Source: Chitinophaga pinensis
GTDB taxonomy: Bacteria; Bacteroidota; Bacteroidia; NS11-12g; UBA955
Direction of reading: 5' to 3'
Assembly: GCA_945888525.1 (NCBI GenBank)
Contig: CAMDAF010000001.1
Location: 62,001-126,000 of the forward strand
Length of the DNA stretch: 64,000 nucleotides
Within the stretch, counting starts at the first letter, position 1, and the number at the start of each line of letters is the position of its first letter. The notes under the pieces were generated by a model. It was not told the DNA's origin, made no database searches, and saw only the letters and a list, made by a program, of their open reading frames with translations. Shown here piece after piece: positions 55,464 through 64,000 of this stretch. The position numbers were made by a program, and so were the translations under genes.

Positions 55464-56699
55464 ATGATGCATTTAGAAGAAGGGAGATACAAAATTGACG
55501 GTGTAGACGTACTTGAGTTAATCAATCAATTCGATTCACCTCTTTATGTTTACAGCGCTGAAACCATGAAAATGCAATACGAAAAGCTAAGCGATGCTTT
55601 TCCTGGTGTAAAATTAAGTTTGCACTATGCTTGTAAGGCTCTCAGCAATGTAAATGTTCTCAAATATATGAAACACTTGGGTGCAGGTTTAGATGCTGTT
55701 TCTATTCAGGAAGTTTATTTAGGGCTTCACGCAGGATTTCTTCCCGAAAAAATATTATACACACCAAACGGGGTTGGAATGGAAGAAATTGAATTGGCGG
55801 TTAATGAAGGGGTTAAAATCAATATTGACAATATTTCTATCCTAGAGCAATTCGGTGCCAAATACGGTAAGACTGTTCCTGTTTGTATCCGTGTAAACCC
55901 ACATATTATGGCAGGTGGAAACACCAAAATTTCAACTGGTCATATTGACTCTAAATTTGGAATTTCCTATTACCAGCTTCGTCATGTTGCCCGCGTTGTT
56001 AAACTTTATGATGTTAATGTAGAAGGCCTACACATGCATACCGGTAGTGATATATTAGATGCAGAAGTATTTATCCGTGGCGCAGAACTGTTGTTCGAGG
56101 CCGCTGAGGATTTCAAGGACTTAAAATACATGGATTTTGGAAGTGGTTTTAAAGTAGCGTATAAAGAGGCTGATATAACCACAGATATCAATGACATAGG
56201 AGCAAAGATTGCTGGCAGATTTAAAGAATTTTGCAAACATTATGGCCGTGAACTTGAACTTTGGTTTGAACCTGGTAAATATTTAGTGAGTGAGTCTGGT
56301 TACTTTTTTGTTAAAACCAATATTGTAAAGCAAACCACAAGCACAATGTTTGCAGGCGTTGACAGTGGCTTGAACCATTTGATTCGCCCTATGCTTTATG
56401 ACGCGTACCATAAAATCACCAATATTAGCCATCCTACAGGGACTGAAAGAATTTACGCCGTTGTTGGATATATCTGTGAAACGGATACTTTTGGATGGGA
56501 CCGTAAATTGAATGAGGTTAGGGAAGGTGATATCCTTGCTTTTCACAATGCAGGCGCTTATGGCTTCAGTATGGCCAGCAATTACAATTCAAGATACAGG
56601 CCCGCTGAAGTTTTAATTGTTAATGGAAAAGCCGAGCTTATTCGTAAAAGAGAATCGTTTGACGATCTGATGCGCAACCAAGTTGAAATAGACTTTTAG
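55464..56699 (+). CDS. lysA: Diaminopimelate decarboxylase
   Basis: 411 residues (or 410 from the second ATG at 55467, favoured slightly by its 7-nt distance from the promoter box). The fold III PLP enzyme shows the lysine that binds PLP in HYACKALSN, GLHMHTGSD, the MDFGSGFKV glycine loop, and EPGKYLVSESG. It decarboxylates meso-diaminopimelate to lysine. Its 3' end overlaps that of the convergent lnt by 4 nt. Confidence 0.92.
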   Translation: MMHLEEGRYKIDGVDVLELINQFDSPLYVYSAETMKMQYEKLSDAFPGVKLSLHYACKALSNVNVLKYMKHLGAGLDAVSIQEVYLGLHAGFLPEKILYTPNGVGMEEIELAVNEGVKINIDNISILEQFGAKYGKTVPVCIRVNPHIMAGGNTKISTGHIDSKFGISYYQLRHVARVVKLYDVNVEGLHMHTGSDILDAEVFIRGAELLFEAAEDFKDLKYMDFGSGFKVAYKEADITTDINDIGAKIAGRFKEFCKHYGRELELWFEPGKYLVSESGYFFVKTNIVKQTTSTMFAGVDSGLNHLIRPMLYDAYHKITNISHPTGTERIYAVVGYICETDTFGWDRKLNEVREGDILAFHNAGAYGFSMASNYNSRYRPAEVLIVNGKAELIRKRESFDDLMRNQVEIDF

Positions 56700-58300
56700 G
56701 ACTCTAAAGATTTTTGAGGTTTGCGGCGGATAAATCTTCCAATCAGAACCATCAGCGCAATTAATAAGGCTAAATAGTAGGATACTTTTCCAATGATGTT
56801 GCCATATTTGGTGTAAAATGTGATTTTACTATTGGGCGTAATGTTGCATTTGAAAGCCTTTCTTTCGTTGTATTTGGTTTGATGCGTAATATTTCCAAAT
56901 TTATTGATTTTCGCAGATATGCCAGTATTTGCACTTCTCACCATTTCGCGGCGGGTTTCAATGCATCTAATTGCCCCGTATAACAAATGTTGTTTATGGC
57001 CTTGTGTTTGGCCCCACCATCCATCATTGGTAATAACCGATAGTATTTGTGCGCCATCATTTACAAAATCATTGGTGTAATCGCCATATATCGATTCATA
57101 ACAAATTAATGGTGCAATTTTTACCCCATTATTTAATTTGAAATTGATTGCCTTGTCGCTGCTTCCCAAACTGCCTGAGGTGCCACCTAAGTTGATACTT
57201 AGTTCTTCTAAAAATTCAAATGGCATTTTTTCGACGCCAGCAACTAGTTTTGATTTGTGGTAAATTTCTGAAACCGAATCATTTTTAATGTTTAAAGCCG
57301 TGTTATAGCTATCGTACCATTGCGATGAAAATTCATCAAACCTTGCGGTCTTTGAGGGTTTATTGTTTTTGTCATTTGGATATATGACATACGATTCAGC
57401 CCCGCTTATAATGCATAAATTAGAATCTTTACTCAATTTACGCAACGGGTTGATTAGCCCTAAATAATTTAGAGTTGCTTCATTATTGAAACCAACCAAA
57501 GCAGTTTCTGGAAATACAAGCAATTGGGTCTTATTTGTTATCAATGGTAAGGTCGAGTCTAATGCACATTCCAATTGAATCTCGGGTTCAAGATAGTTGC
57601 TGCCATCGGCAAACTTTTGCTCATACGGGTCGATATTTGGCTGCACGACAATGCATTCGATATTGTTTGTAATGCCTTTTCTGAAGCTAAAGTTATTAAA
57701 AGCACACAAGCTTGATAAGCCTGCAAAAAGCAATACCAATGCCAATGGCATCCATATTTTCTTCACATTCCCTTTTGCTATTAAATGCACAATCCACACG
57801 TTGACAAGTAAGATGAGTAAACTTCCTCCCATTTCACCAGAGTATTCATACCATTGAATATAGTTTGGAACGGCAGCCAAGCCTTTGCCCAGTGTTAACC
57901 AAGGCCATGATGCATTCCAATTAAAATGCAAATATTCCATTCCTAAATAAAGCGGAATAAATAAAAAATAAGAAGCCTTTGGAAATAGTTTATGGGCATG
58001 GGTAAACAACACAAAAGGAACACTCATGAAAAGTGTATTCACAAATAACATCATCAAACATCCCGTGGGACTGGCATTCCAAACCCACCAAGTAGTGGCA
58101 ATGTTCCATATTAAAACACTTAAACACGTGTACAACCAGAATTTTAAATTCTTCTTCTTAGTGTCTCTAAGTAAATGGTGTACAATTAACAATGGAACAA
58201 AACCAATAAAGAGCAATAGCCCAGTTGGCAGGGGAGGCCAGGCTATTGATAAAATAGCCGCCGAGAGAATCGATAGGAACAAAGGGTTTTTTTTAAGCAT
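56696..58300 (-). CDS. lnt: Apolipoprotein N-acyltransferase
   Basis: 534 residues. About six N-terminal membrane helices and one C-terminal helix surround a periplasmic nitrilase domain carrying the triad: Glu in VFPETALVGF, Lys in YHKSKLVAGVEKMPFE, and Cys in PLICYESIYGD. Lnt adds the third acyl chain to the N-terminal cysteine of lipoproteins. It overlaps rsmI by 8 nt (ATGCTTAA). Confidence 0.93.
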   Translation of the reverse strand: MLKKNPLFLSILSAAILSIAWPPLPTGLLLFIGFVPLLIVHHLLRDTKKKNLKFWLYTCLSVLIWNIATTWWVWNASPTGCLMMLFVNTLFMSVPFVLFTHAHKLFPKASYFLFIPLYLGMEYLHFNWNASWPWLTLGKGLAAVPNYIQWYEYSGEMGGSLLILLVNVWIVHLIAKGNVKKIWMPLALVLLFAGLSSLCAFNNFSFRKGITNNIECIVVQPNIDPYEQKFADGSNYLEPEIQLECALDSTLPLITNKTQLLVFPETALVGFNNEATLNYLGLINPLRKLSKDSNLCIISGAESYVIYPNDKNNKPSKTARFDEFSSQWYDSYNTALNIKNDSVSEIYHKSKLVAGVEKMPFEFLEELSINLGGTSGSLGSSDKAINFKLNNGVKIAPLICYESIYGDYTNDFVNDGAQILSVITNDGWWGQTQGHKQHLLYGAIRCIETRREMVRSANTGISAKINKFGNITHQTKYNERKAFKCNITPNSKITFYTKYGNIIGKVSYYLALLIALMVLIGRFIRRKPQKSLES

Positions 58301-58976
58301 CTGGTTTGCCCTCCAAAACGATTACAAATTCACCTTTGGGTGCTTTCTTTATAAAGTGTTGATTGACTTCTTCTAGGGTTCCATTGATGGTCTCTTCGTA
58401 AATTTTGCTAATTTCTCGACTAACTGAAATTTTTCTTTCATTTCCCATAACCAAAGCCAAGTCTTTTAGTGTTGTTTGCAATTTATAAGGCGATTCGTAA
58501 AAAACAATTGTACGGGTTTCATTTTGCAATAAATCCAAGCGTGTTTTTCTGCCTTTTTTAACCGGTAAAAATCCTTCAAATACAAATTTATCGCAAGGCA
58601 ATCCACTCTTTACAAGCGCAGGTACAAAGGCAGTGGCGCCGGGCAAGCACTCTACATATATTCCAGCTTTAATACATTCTCTTACAATTAAAAAACCTGG
58701 ATCACTAATTCCGGGTGTGCCTGCATCGGTTACCAAACACATCTTTTTACCCGCATTAATTTGATTGATTACATCGATTATTTTGTCGTGCTCATTGTGC
58801 GCATGGTAACTTTGTAATGGCTTGTCAATTTCATAATGTTTCAATAATATTCCGGTGTTTCTGGTGTCTTCGGCTAATATTATGTCACATTCTTTAAGGT
58901 ATTCCAAGGCCCTTAAAGTAATGTCTTTTAAATTCCCAACAGGAGTAGGAACTAGTATTATTCTATTTATTGACAT
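58293..58976 (-). CDS. rsmI: 16S rRNA 2'-O-ribose C1402 methyltransferase
   Basis: 227 residues of the tetrapyrrole-methylase fold: LVPTPVGNLKDITLRALEYL, AEDTRNTGILLKHY, LVTDAGTPGISDPG, and EFVIVLEGK at the C-terminus. It methylates C1402 in the decoding centre. It overlaps the upstream membrane-protein gene by 14 nt and lnt by 8 nt, so all three are one unit. Confidence 0.94.
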   Translation of the reverse strand: MSINRIILVPTPVGNLKDITLRALEYLKECDIILAEDTRNTGILLKHYEIDKPLQSYHAHNEHDKIIDVINQINAGKKMCLVTDAGTPGISDPGFLIVRECIKAGIYVECLPGATAFVPALVKSGLPCDKFVFEGFLPVKKGRKTRLDLLQNETRTIVFYESPYKLQTTLKDLALVMGNERKISVSREISKIYEETINGTLEEVNQHFIKKAPKGEFVIVLEGKPDA

Positions 58977-59418
58977 GAATTTCGTTACTTAAATCAATAT
59001 TAAATAAGCCTTTTAAGCCAAATAAAAGCACACTCCAAAAAATAACAGATGCAATTTGATAGCTAAGGACTTTATGTTTGTTGTTTTCAAAAGCTGCACT
59101 GATTATGCAACCAATGGGAATGCTAAAAACGAGCGGACTAAACAGCGCTATTCCTATTAATCCGTAGCTGTTTTTTATTTTGATAAATTTCTTAAGTTTG
59201 GGATACTTCATTTTAAAGAAGTTGTATTTTGAAAGATAATTAGAAATATAGGCGCCTAAATAGGTGAATGCAAAAACACCCAAAATGCCTCCAGATGAAA
59301 CAATTAACATATCCCAATACCATTCTCGGTGAGATTTGGCCAGGAGCGGCAACACGGCAAAAAGAAATTTTACCCCTGAAAGAATTATCCATAAGCCTAT
59401 TTCTACAACCTCATTCAT
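58963..59418 (-). CDS. Small integral membrane protein, possible drug-export family
   Basis: 151 residues, four hydrophobic helices: VEIGLWIILSGVKFLFAVLPLL, MLIVSSGGILGVFAFTYLGAYI, SYGLIGIALFSPLVFSIPIGCII, and VLSYQIASVIFWSVLLFGLKG. The plan resembles the small multidrug export / DedA-like membrane proteins, but no diagnostic motif is strong. A TAACTTCG box (59434-59427) stands 8 nt before its ATG. It is first in the unit with rsmI and lnt. Confidence 0.6.
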   Translation of the reverse strand: MNEVVEIGLWIILSGVKFLFAVLPLLAKSHREWYWDMLIVSSGGILGVFAFTYLGAYISNYLSKYNFFKMKYPKLKKFIKIKNSYGLIGIALFSPLVFSIPIGCIISAAFENNKHKVLSYQIASVIFWSVLLFGLKGLFNIDLSNEIHVNK

Positions 59419-59484
59419 ACGCTCTGCGAAGTTATTGATTAGTTTTTGAATTCGTTGCCAAACTTAGAAAAAGATAACACAATA

Positions 59485-59524
59485 ATAAAAAAAGTCCCGA
59501 CGAAAATTCGCCGGGACTTTTTTA
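59485..59524. terminator. Bidirectional-type terminator
   Basis: AAAGTCCCG-A-CGAA / TTCG-C-CGGGACTTT, with one A-C mismatch, loop AA, and A/T runs on both sides. It lies downstream of the S46 peptidase (minus strand) and upstream of the membrane-protein unit. Confidence 0.8.
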
Positions 59525-59544
59525 ACGTGTTTTTTACAACAGGT

Positions 59545-61761
59545 TTATTCAACCAAAGTCATTTCATCTACAATGTGTTTTGCTCCGCCTAGTTTTTCGA
59601 TTAACCAAAGCACATAACGTATATCAACGTTGATGGTTCTTTTGTATTTGTCATCGAAATGAATGTTTCCACTCATTGCTTCCCAATTGCCATCAAAAGC
59701 CAAACCAATGATGTTGCCGCTTCCATCCATAACCGGACTTCCGCTATTACCACCCGTGATGTCATTGTCGGTTAAGAAAGCAACAGGCAATTTGCCATTG
59801 CTCGCAGCGTAGCGGCCAAAGTCTTTTGCTTTGTATAACTCTAATAATTTAGCCGGCAAATCAAATTCATAATCACCTGCCACATATTTTTCAATAACAC
59901 CATCAATCGTGGTAATGAAATCATAATGCACTGCATCTTTAGGGTCGTATGATTTAACGGTACCATAGGTTAAACGCTGGCTTGAATTTGCATCTGGATA
60001 GAAAACCCTATTTGGATTCATTTCCATCAAGCCCTTAATGTATTTTCTGCCTAGAGCCAAAGCTGAAGCAGCAAACTCATCAACCTTAGGTTTAAATTTG
60101 TTGGTGTAATTGTCAGCATGAGATTTTAAATAAATAAAAGCAGGGTCGCTTAGTATTTTCTTATGGTTAGGTGCTTTTAAGAAAGCTTCGATTTTTTCTT
60201 TTGAAGCAAACATTGATTTAGCAAATAACATTTCAGCATATTTTGCAAAAACTTCGTCTGAGTTGCCGTTTTTGATTTTAGAAGCAATTTTGGTAAACAA
60301 TTCTGGCCATTGAGAAGATGGAATGTTTTTGTAGTACATTTTCATCATCGCAGCCATGATTTTTTTGTCAGCAATTTTTATTCTATCGGTGTAAGGAACT
60401 TCAGCAAGCGCTTTAATTAGATTCTCAGAAGTGCTTTTTATTTTAGCTTCCAAATCAGCAATTTCTTTGTCTTTATCTGCAGCAGCTTTTGTTTTATCGG
60501 CTTTAATTTTATTGATTTTATTGTACAATGCATCTAGAGACATACCAAAAGAAGCTAATTGCATAATGCTTGGAGCCGTGATGCATTCCCTCATATAGGT
60601 GTTTTGTAATGCATAAGGTTTGTATACTGTGTAAGCTTGGTCAATATCGTAAAGCAATGATTTGTATTCTTCTTTGCTTTCAGCCCAAACAGCAAAAGCT
60701 TTTTCTTCAGCAGTTTTTTTGTCGTAAACTTTATTGTGCTTTAATTGTTCAGCTTCGCCATCGAAGAATTTCCAATAGTTAGCAATTGATGCATAGTCGC
60801 TAGACAATAACAATCTTGTTGCTTCATCTTGAACCATTTGTTCTTTCCAAGCTTTTAATCTAAGGTCTCTTAGATTAACAATGTTAGGGTTTACTATGTC
60901 TGTAGCAAGAGCCACACCATGAGAAAACTCATAACGGTTGGTTCTGCCAGGGAATCCGATGATCATTGCGAAATCGCCTTCTTTTACACCTTTCAATGAT
61001 ACAGGTAGGTAATGCATTGGTTTGTAGGGGGTGTTTTCAGCATTGTAATCGGCAGGTTTGTTGTCTTTGCCTACATAAACGCGGAACATACTGAAATCAC
61101 CAGTATGTCTTGGCCACATCCAATTGTCTGTTTCACCACCAAATTTACCGACATTTTGAGGAGGCGTTCCTACCAAACGGATGTCAGTGAATTTTTCCAT
61201 TACAAAGAGGTAATAAGCGTTTCCTTTGAACATTTCACGGCAAGTAGCATCGTAATGGGTTCCTTCTGTTGCCTTCTTTTGCAGCTCTTTGTATATTTCT
61301 TGTAATTTAGCAAAACGCTCTTTTTCAGAAACCCCAGCAATTTTTGCTAATACTTCAGAAGTGATATCATCTACACGCACAACTCTAGTGATTGACATAG
61401 GTGCTTTAGGTTTGCGCTCTTCAGCACGGGTTTTTGCCCAAAATCCATTGTCCAAAATGTTGTCAGATGTTGTACTTAATTCAGCAATAGCATCGTATCC
61501 ACAGTGGTGGTTGGTTAAAATCAAACCTTCAGAGGAAATGATTTCACCTGTGCATCCGCCGTTAAACCAAATACAAGCATCTTTTAAACTTGAATGGTTA
61601 ACACTGTAAAGTTGTTCAGGTGTAAGTCTAAGACCTTTGGCCTGCATGTCTTTGTAATTCATTTTTTCTAGCAAAGAAAGCAACCACATGCCTTCATCTG
61701 CTTTAGCTGCATTGCTACTAAATAGTAATGCAAGCGTAAGTAATGCGTATATTTTTTTCAT
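59545..61761 (-). CDS. S46-family dipeptidyl-peptidase, DPP7-like
   Basis: 738 residues with a signal peptide (IYALLTLALLFSSNAAKA). The chymotrypsin-like fold carries the catalytic His in LTNHHCGYDAI and Ser673 in TGGNSGSPVMDG, with the helical insertion between. In characterised S46 enzymes the residue 18 after the catalytic Ser sets P1 preference: Arg in DPP11 (acidic) and Gly in DPP7 (hydrophobic). Here it is Gly691 (FDGNWEA), favouring a DPP7-type activity. It removes dipeptides from peptides in the periplasm of amino-acid users. It has its own terminator and is divergent from RNase P RNA. Confidence 0.92.
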   Translation of the reverse strand: MKKIYALLTLALLFSSNAAKADEGMWLLSLLEKMNYKDMQAKGLRLTPEQLYSVNHSSLKDACIWFNGGCTGEIISSEGLILTNHHCGYDAIAELSTTSDNILDNGFWAKTRAEERKPKAPMSITRVVRVDDITSEVLAKIAGVSEKERFAKLQEIYKELQKKATEGTHYDATCREMFKGNAYYLFVMEKFTDIRLVGTPPQNVGKFGGETDNWMWPRHTGDFSMFRVYVGKDNKPADYNAENTPYKPMHYLPVSLKGVKEGDFAMIIGFPGRTNRYEFSHGVALATDIVNPNIVNLRDLRLKAWKEQMVQDEATRLLLSSDYASIANYWKFFDGEAEQLKHNKVYDKKTAEEKAFAVWAESKEEYKSLLYDIDQAYTVYKPYALQNTYMRECITAPSIMQLASFGMSLDALYNKINKIKADKTKAAADKDKEIADLEAKIKSTSENLIKALAEVPYTDRIKIADKKIMAAMMKMYYKNIPSSQWPELFTKIASKIKNGNSDEVFAKYAEMLFAKSMFASKEKIEAFLKAPNHKKILSDPAFIYLKSHADNYTNKFKPKVDEFAASALALGRKYIKGLMEMNPNRVFYPDANSSQRLTYGTVKSYDPKDAVHYDFITTIDGVIEKYVAGDYEFDLPAKLLELYKAKDFGRYAASNGKLPVAFLTDNDITGGNSGSPVMDGSGNIIGLAFDGNWEAMSGNIHFDDKYKRTINVDIRYVLWLIEKLGGAKHIVDEMTLVE

Positions 61762-61901
61762 ATTTTTTTAATAAAAAAGTGTTGCGAATTACCACAATTT
61801 AAGGCGCAAATGCAAAAGAGTTTAACCATTAATTTGAGTGTTTTGTCCATTTAGCAAATTTAGGGGTGTCAAAACATTGCATAGGCATACTTTTAATTTG
61901 C

Positions 61902-61909
61902 TATCTTTG
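61902..61909 (+). promoter_or_regulatory. RNase P RNA promoter, -7 element
   Basis: TATCTTTG followed by CA, a perfect TAnnTTTG, ending 4 nt before the RNA 5' end inferred from the P1 helix. Confidence 0.7.
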
Positions 61910-61912
61910 CAC

Positions 61913-62281
61913 AAAAGGTAAATGGTCTGTCGCTATTTGAAAAAATAGAGGAAAGTCCGGGCAACACAGAGCACCATACCGTTTGAAAAGACGGGAAGCA
62001 GAAAGAAATGACTGCTTACAGAGAGTGTCGCAGAAAATAACCGCCTTTGCTTTAGCAATAAAGTATCGGTAAGGGTGAAAATGTGGGGTAAGAGCCCACG
62101 CCGTGTGTCAGTAATGCGCAGGGGGGTAAACCTTAAGGGTTGTAAGGCCAAATATACCTGAGCCATAGAGCTGCTCGTTCAAGTTGGAGTTTACTTCAAC
62201 GCTCAGGAGGGTAGGCTGCAATAGATCAATGACAGACATCCGCTTCGGTGGATACAAAACTCGGCTTATAGTTTGCCTTTT
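61913..62281 (+). ncRNA. rnpB: RNase P RNA, bacterial class A
   Basis: The conserved P4 strand GAGGAAAGTCCGGGC lies near the 5' end, the GGTAAGAGCCCAC segment in the middle, and the ACTCGGCTTATAG strand near the 3' end. The first and last bases can form the P1 helix (AAAGGTAAA with TTTGCCTTT). This is the catalytic RNA that matures tRNA 5' ends. Length ~370 nt is usual for Bacteroidota. Promoter and terminator flank it. Confidence 0.95.
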
Positions 62282-62284
62282 TTT

Positions 62285-62322
62285 ATCCCGCTAGTTTTAT
62301 AATTAGCGGGATTTTTTTAAAT
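62285..62322. terminator. Bidirectional terminator between rnpB and the M61 gene
   Basis: 9-bp stem ATCCCGCTA / TAGCGGGAT, loop of 10 nt, then TTTTTT. The M61 gene stop lies just beyond it on the other strand. Confidence 0.82.
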
Positions 62323-64000
62323 CTTTTTTAGCCAAACCAATAAAATTGGGTCGTCTACTTTATCAATTGTAATGTTTAAATCCAATTTTGGGTTCTGACT
62401 TGGTTTGAGGGCCAATTCTCTAATTAGTCCATTTCTTGAAATGATAAAATTCAACTCAATGCCTTCACCAATAAGTTTTACAAGTTCGTCCAAGCTGGTT
62501 TTGATGCGTATGTTGTTTACTGCGATGATTTCATCTCCGGCTTGCATGTCCAATCCGAAGGCAGGCGATAATGCATCGATTGACTTAACTGCAATTTTTT
62601 CGCCTTTTTGTTCCGTGTTAATTCCAGTATAGAATAAATTGTTTTGAACTTTGTTTTCAATAGAACAAGCAACTTTTTTAAGAATGTTTTTGATCTGTTG
62701 ATTGGTCTCACTTGTATTGGTTTCCTCGGCCCAGGATTTGAAATTAAGTGGCTTTCCAGCAATATAATCTATGGCGTCATAAAATTCATTGTCAGTGAAA
62801 CCTCTCTGTTTTTTTTCGTAATATTCAGAATACAAATGCTGCAATAAATGGTCAAGCCCTTTACTGCCCTTAGTTGCATCTAACAATTCAATATCCAATA
62901 AGGCTGCAATTGAAGCGCCTTTCATGTAATAAGAGATATTGGTATTAATGCTATTTTCATTCGGTCTGTATTCTTTAATCCATGCATCAAAGGAAGCTTC
63001 ATGCATACTTTGTATTTCAGCACCCTTTCGGTTTATTGTTGCAGAAAACGTATTAGACAATATTCTCAAATATTCACTTTCAGTTCTGAAACCGGCTCTG
63101 TACATAGCAAGTTCATCGTAATAGCTTGTAATCCCCTCAGCAACCCAAAGCAAATTTGTGTAATTTTCTTTGCTGTAATCGAAAGGGCCAAGTGCCTCTG
63201 GACGTATGCGTTTTACATTCCACAAATGAAAGTATTCGTGTGCGCACAAGCTTAAGAAATTCAAATAACGTTCTTTGTTTGTGTATGCAAATCTTTGCAT
63301 TTGAACCACATTGCTGTTTGCATGCTCCAATCCACCACCACCTTCTTCCACATGGTGAATGATGAACAAATATTCTTTGCATGGATGTTTACCTACAATT
63401 TGGTTCATGGTGCTGCAAATCTTTTGCAAATCAGTTTTGAATTTATCCGTAGGGCAATTGTTTTTCCCTACCAATGCAACAGTATGCGGAACGCCCGCAA
63501 CCTCAAATTTAAAAACTTGATGGTTGCCAATTTCTATTGGGGAGTCTATTAGTTCATCGTAGTTGTCAAATGAGAATAAATTTGGCTTTGATTGTATTAA
63601 AGTGGTAGATATTTTGGTCCATGCTTCAGGATAATTGATGTCAAGTGTTCCTGAACCTTGTTTATCTGCATACAGCAAACAACTGCTCAGCAGCAAAAAG
63701 GCATGGTCGTTATCGATATAAGACGTTCGAACTGTGTTTTCAAAACAATATACTTTATAGGTAACTTCTATGGTTTTATCGGTTGATTTGTTTTCAATAG
63801 CCCAAGTACTTTTATCAACTTTACTGATTGTGTTGTTTTTCTTGTTTGAAATGGCACTTACTTGCTCAATATTTCTTTCAAACTCTCTGACCATATAACT
63901 CCCTGGAGTCCAAACGGGCATTTTTAGTACGATTCTGCTCTCCTTAATTTCAGAAATTTCTAATTTTACCAAAGCATAATGTGTATTGGGATTTTGAATG
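62317..64000 (-). CDS. M61-family glycyl aminopeptidase (5' end outside window)
   Basis: About 560 residues are visible and the frame is still open at the window edge (IQNPNTHYALV precedes the visible TTG), so the start lies outside; probably only a few residues are missing. The N-terminal beta domain is followed by a gluzincin catalytic domain with HEYFH zinc motif in LCAHEYFHLWNVKRIRP and the GGGGLEHANS substrate-binding loop, and a C-terminal PDZ domain (GLDMQAGDEIIAVNNIRI). M61 enzymes release N-terminal Gly or Ala from peptides. No signal peptide can be assessed. Confidence 0.9.
   Translation of the reverse strand, partial: IQNPNTHYALVKLEISEIKESRIVLKMPVWTPGSYMVREFERNIEQVSAISNKKNNTISKVDKSTWAIENKSTDKTIEVTYKVYCFENTVRTSYIDNDHAFLLLSSCLLYADKQGSGTLDINYPEAWTKISTTLIQSKPNLFSFDNYDELIDSPIEIGNHQVFKFEVAGVPHTVALVGKNNCPTDKFKTDLQKICSTMNQIVGKHPCKEYLFIIHHVEEGGGGLEHANSNVVQMQRFAYTNKERYLNFLSLCAHEYFHLWNVKRIRPEALGPFDYSKENYTNLLWVAEGITSYYDELAMYRAGFRTESEYLRILSNTFSATINRKGAEIQSMHEASFDAWIKEYRPNENSINTNISYYMKGASIAALLDIELLDATKGSKGLDHLLQHLYSEYYEKKQRGFTDNEFYDAIDYIAGKPLNFKSWAEETNTSETNQQIKNILKKVACSIENKVQNNLFYTGINTEQKGEKIAVKSIDALSPAFGLDMQAGDEIIAVNNIRIKTSLDELVKLIGEGIELNFIISRNGLIRELALKPSQNPKLDLNITIDKVDDPILLVWLKKI

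Noticed and set aside
61933-62166. 77-codon antisense open frame
   Set aside because: It is inside the RNase P RNA gene.

Overview
This window comes from the chromosome of a low-GC member of the Bacteroidota. Signs of this are type IX secretion (T9SS) C-terminal sorting domains, a lamin-tail/FlgD-like surface protein, an S46 dipeptidyl-peptidase, a DUF1800/DUF1501 pair, and promoters of the Bacteroidota form TTTG-N18/19-TAnnTTTG in place of E. coli-type -35/-10 boxes. Most of it is ordinary housekeeping sequence on both strands in short operons. I see no CRISPR array, transposase, integrase, prophage or rRNA operon. Both ends cut through genes: a lamin-tail protein at the left and an M61 peptidase at the right.

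Layout. 1-6780: surface protein, ftsB, queD, then hldD coupled to a 1231-residue NtrY-like histidine kinase. 6776-10231: a giant outer-membrane protein in the same operon. 10.3-17.8 kb: DUF6252-like lipoprotein, PAP2 phosphatase/ArnT-like transferase pair, START-like protein, LptF/G permease, queuosine-precursor transporter, beta-CASP metallo-nuclease and a decayed OmpA-like gene. 17.8-29.5 kb: yidC-rsmE, arginase, gyrB, guaA, a binding-protein-fold lipid-free exported protein, an RsmB-type methyltransferase and asnB. 29.9-34.2 kb is the most accessory-looking part: a T9SS-exported protein of unknown role, a 47-residue coiled-coil ORF, a DUF2779 protein joining a Cas4-like Fe-S nuclease to a DEDD exonuclease, a small PH-fold protein, then tRNA-Lys with an inverted tRNA-like relic beside it. 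34.3-46.6 kb: ychF, glmM, ppk1, rhlE, the DUF1501/DUF1800 pair, a second beta-CASP nuclease and an alkyltransferase-like protein. 46.6-64 kb: TlpA-like thioredoxin, barrel protein, pnuC, LysE exporter, rbfA, methyltransferase, LolC/E permease, a minus-strand ruvX-def-unknown-PPIase-PPIase operon, lysA, a membrane protein-rsmI-lnt operon, an S46 peptidase, RNase P RNA and an M61 peptidase.

How the genes fit together. A strong envelope theme runs through the window: LPS heptose synthesis (hldD), LPS transport (LptF/G), lipid phosphatase and sugar transferase, YidC, Lnt and LolC/E for membrane protein and lipoprotein biogenesis, exported PPIases, a thioredoxin and several outer-membrane or T9SS-secreted proteins. 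A second theme is RNA and translation: RsmE, RsmI, an RsmB-like enzyme, RbfA, RhlE, YchF, Def, RNase P RNA, tRNA-Lys and the queuosine genes queD and yhhQ.

The observations most worth a second look are the DUF2779 locus beside the tRNA-Lys relic, a probable ATT start that gives the 1151-residue barrel protein its signal peptide, the frameshifted OmpA remnant at 17.5 kb, the secreted DUF1800/DUF1501 pair, and the very short or absent 5' leaders implied by promoters placed 4-18 nt before start codons.
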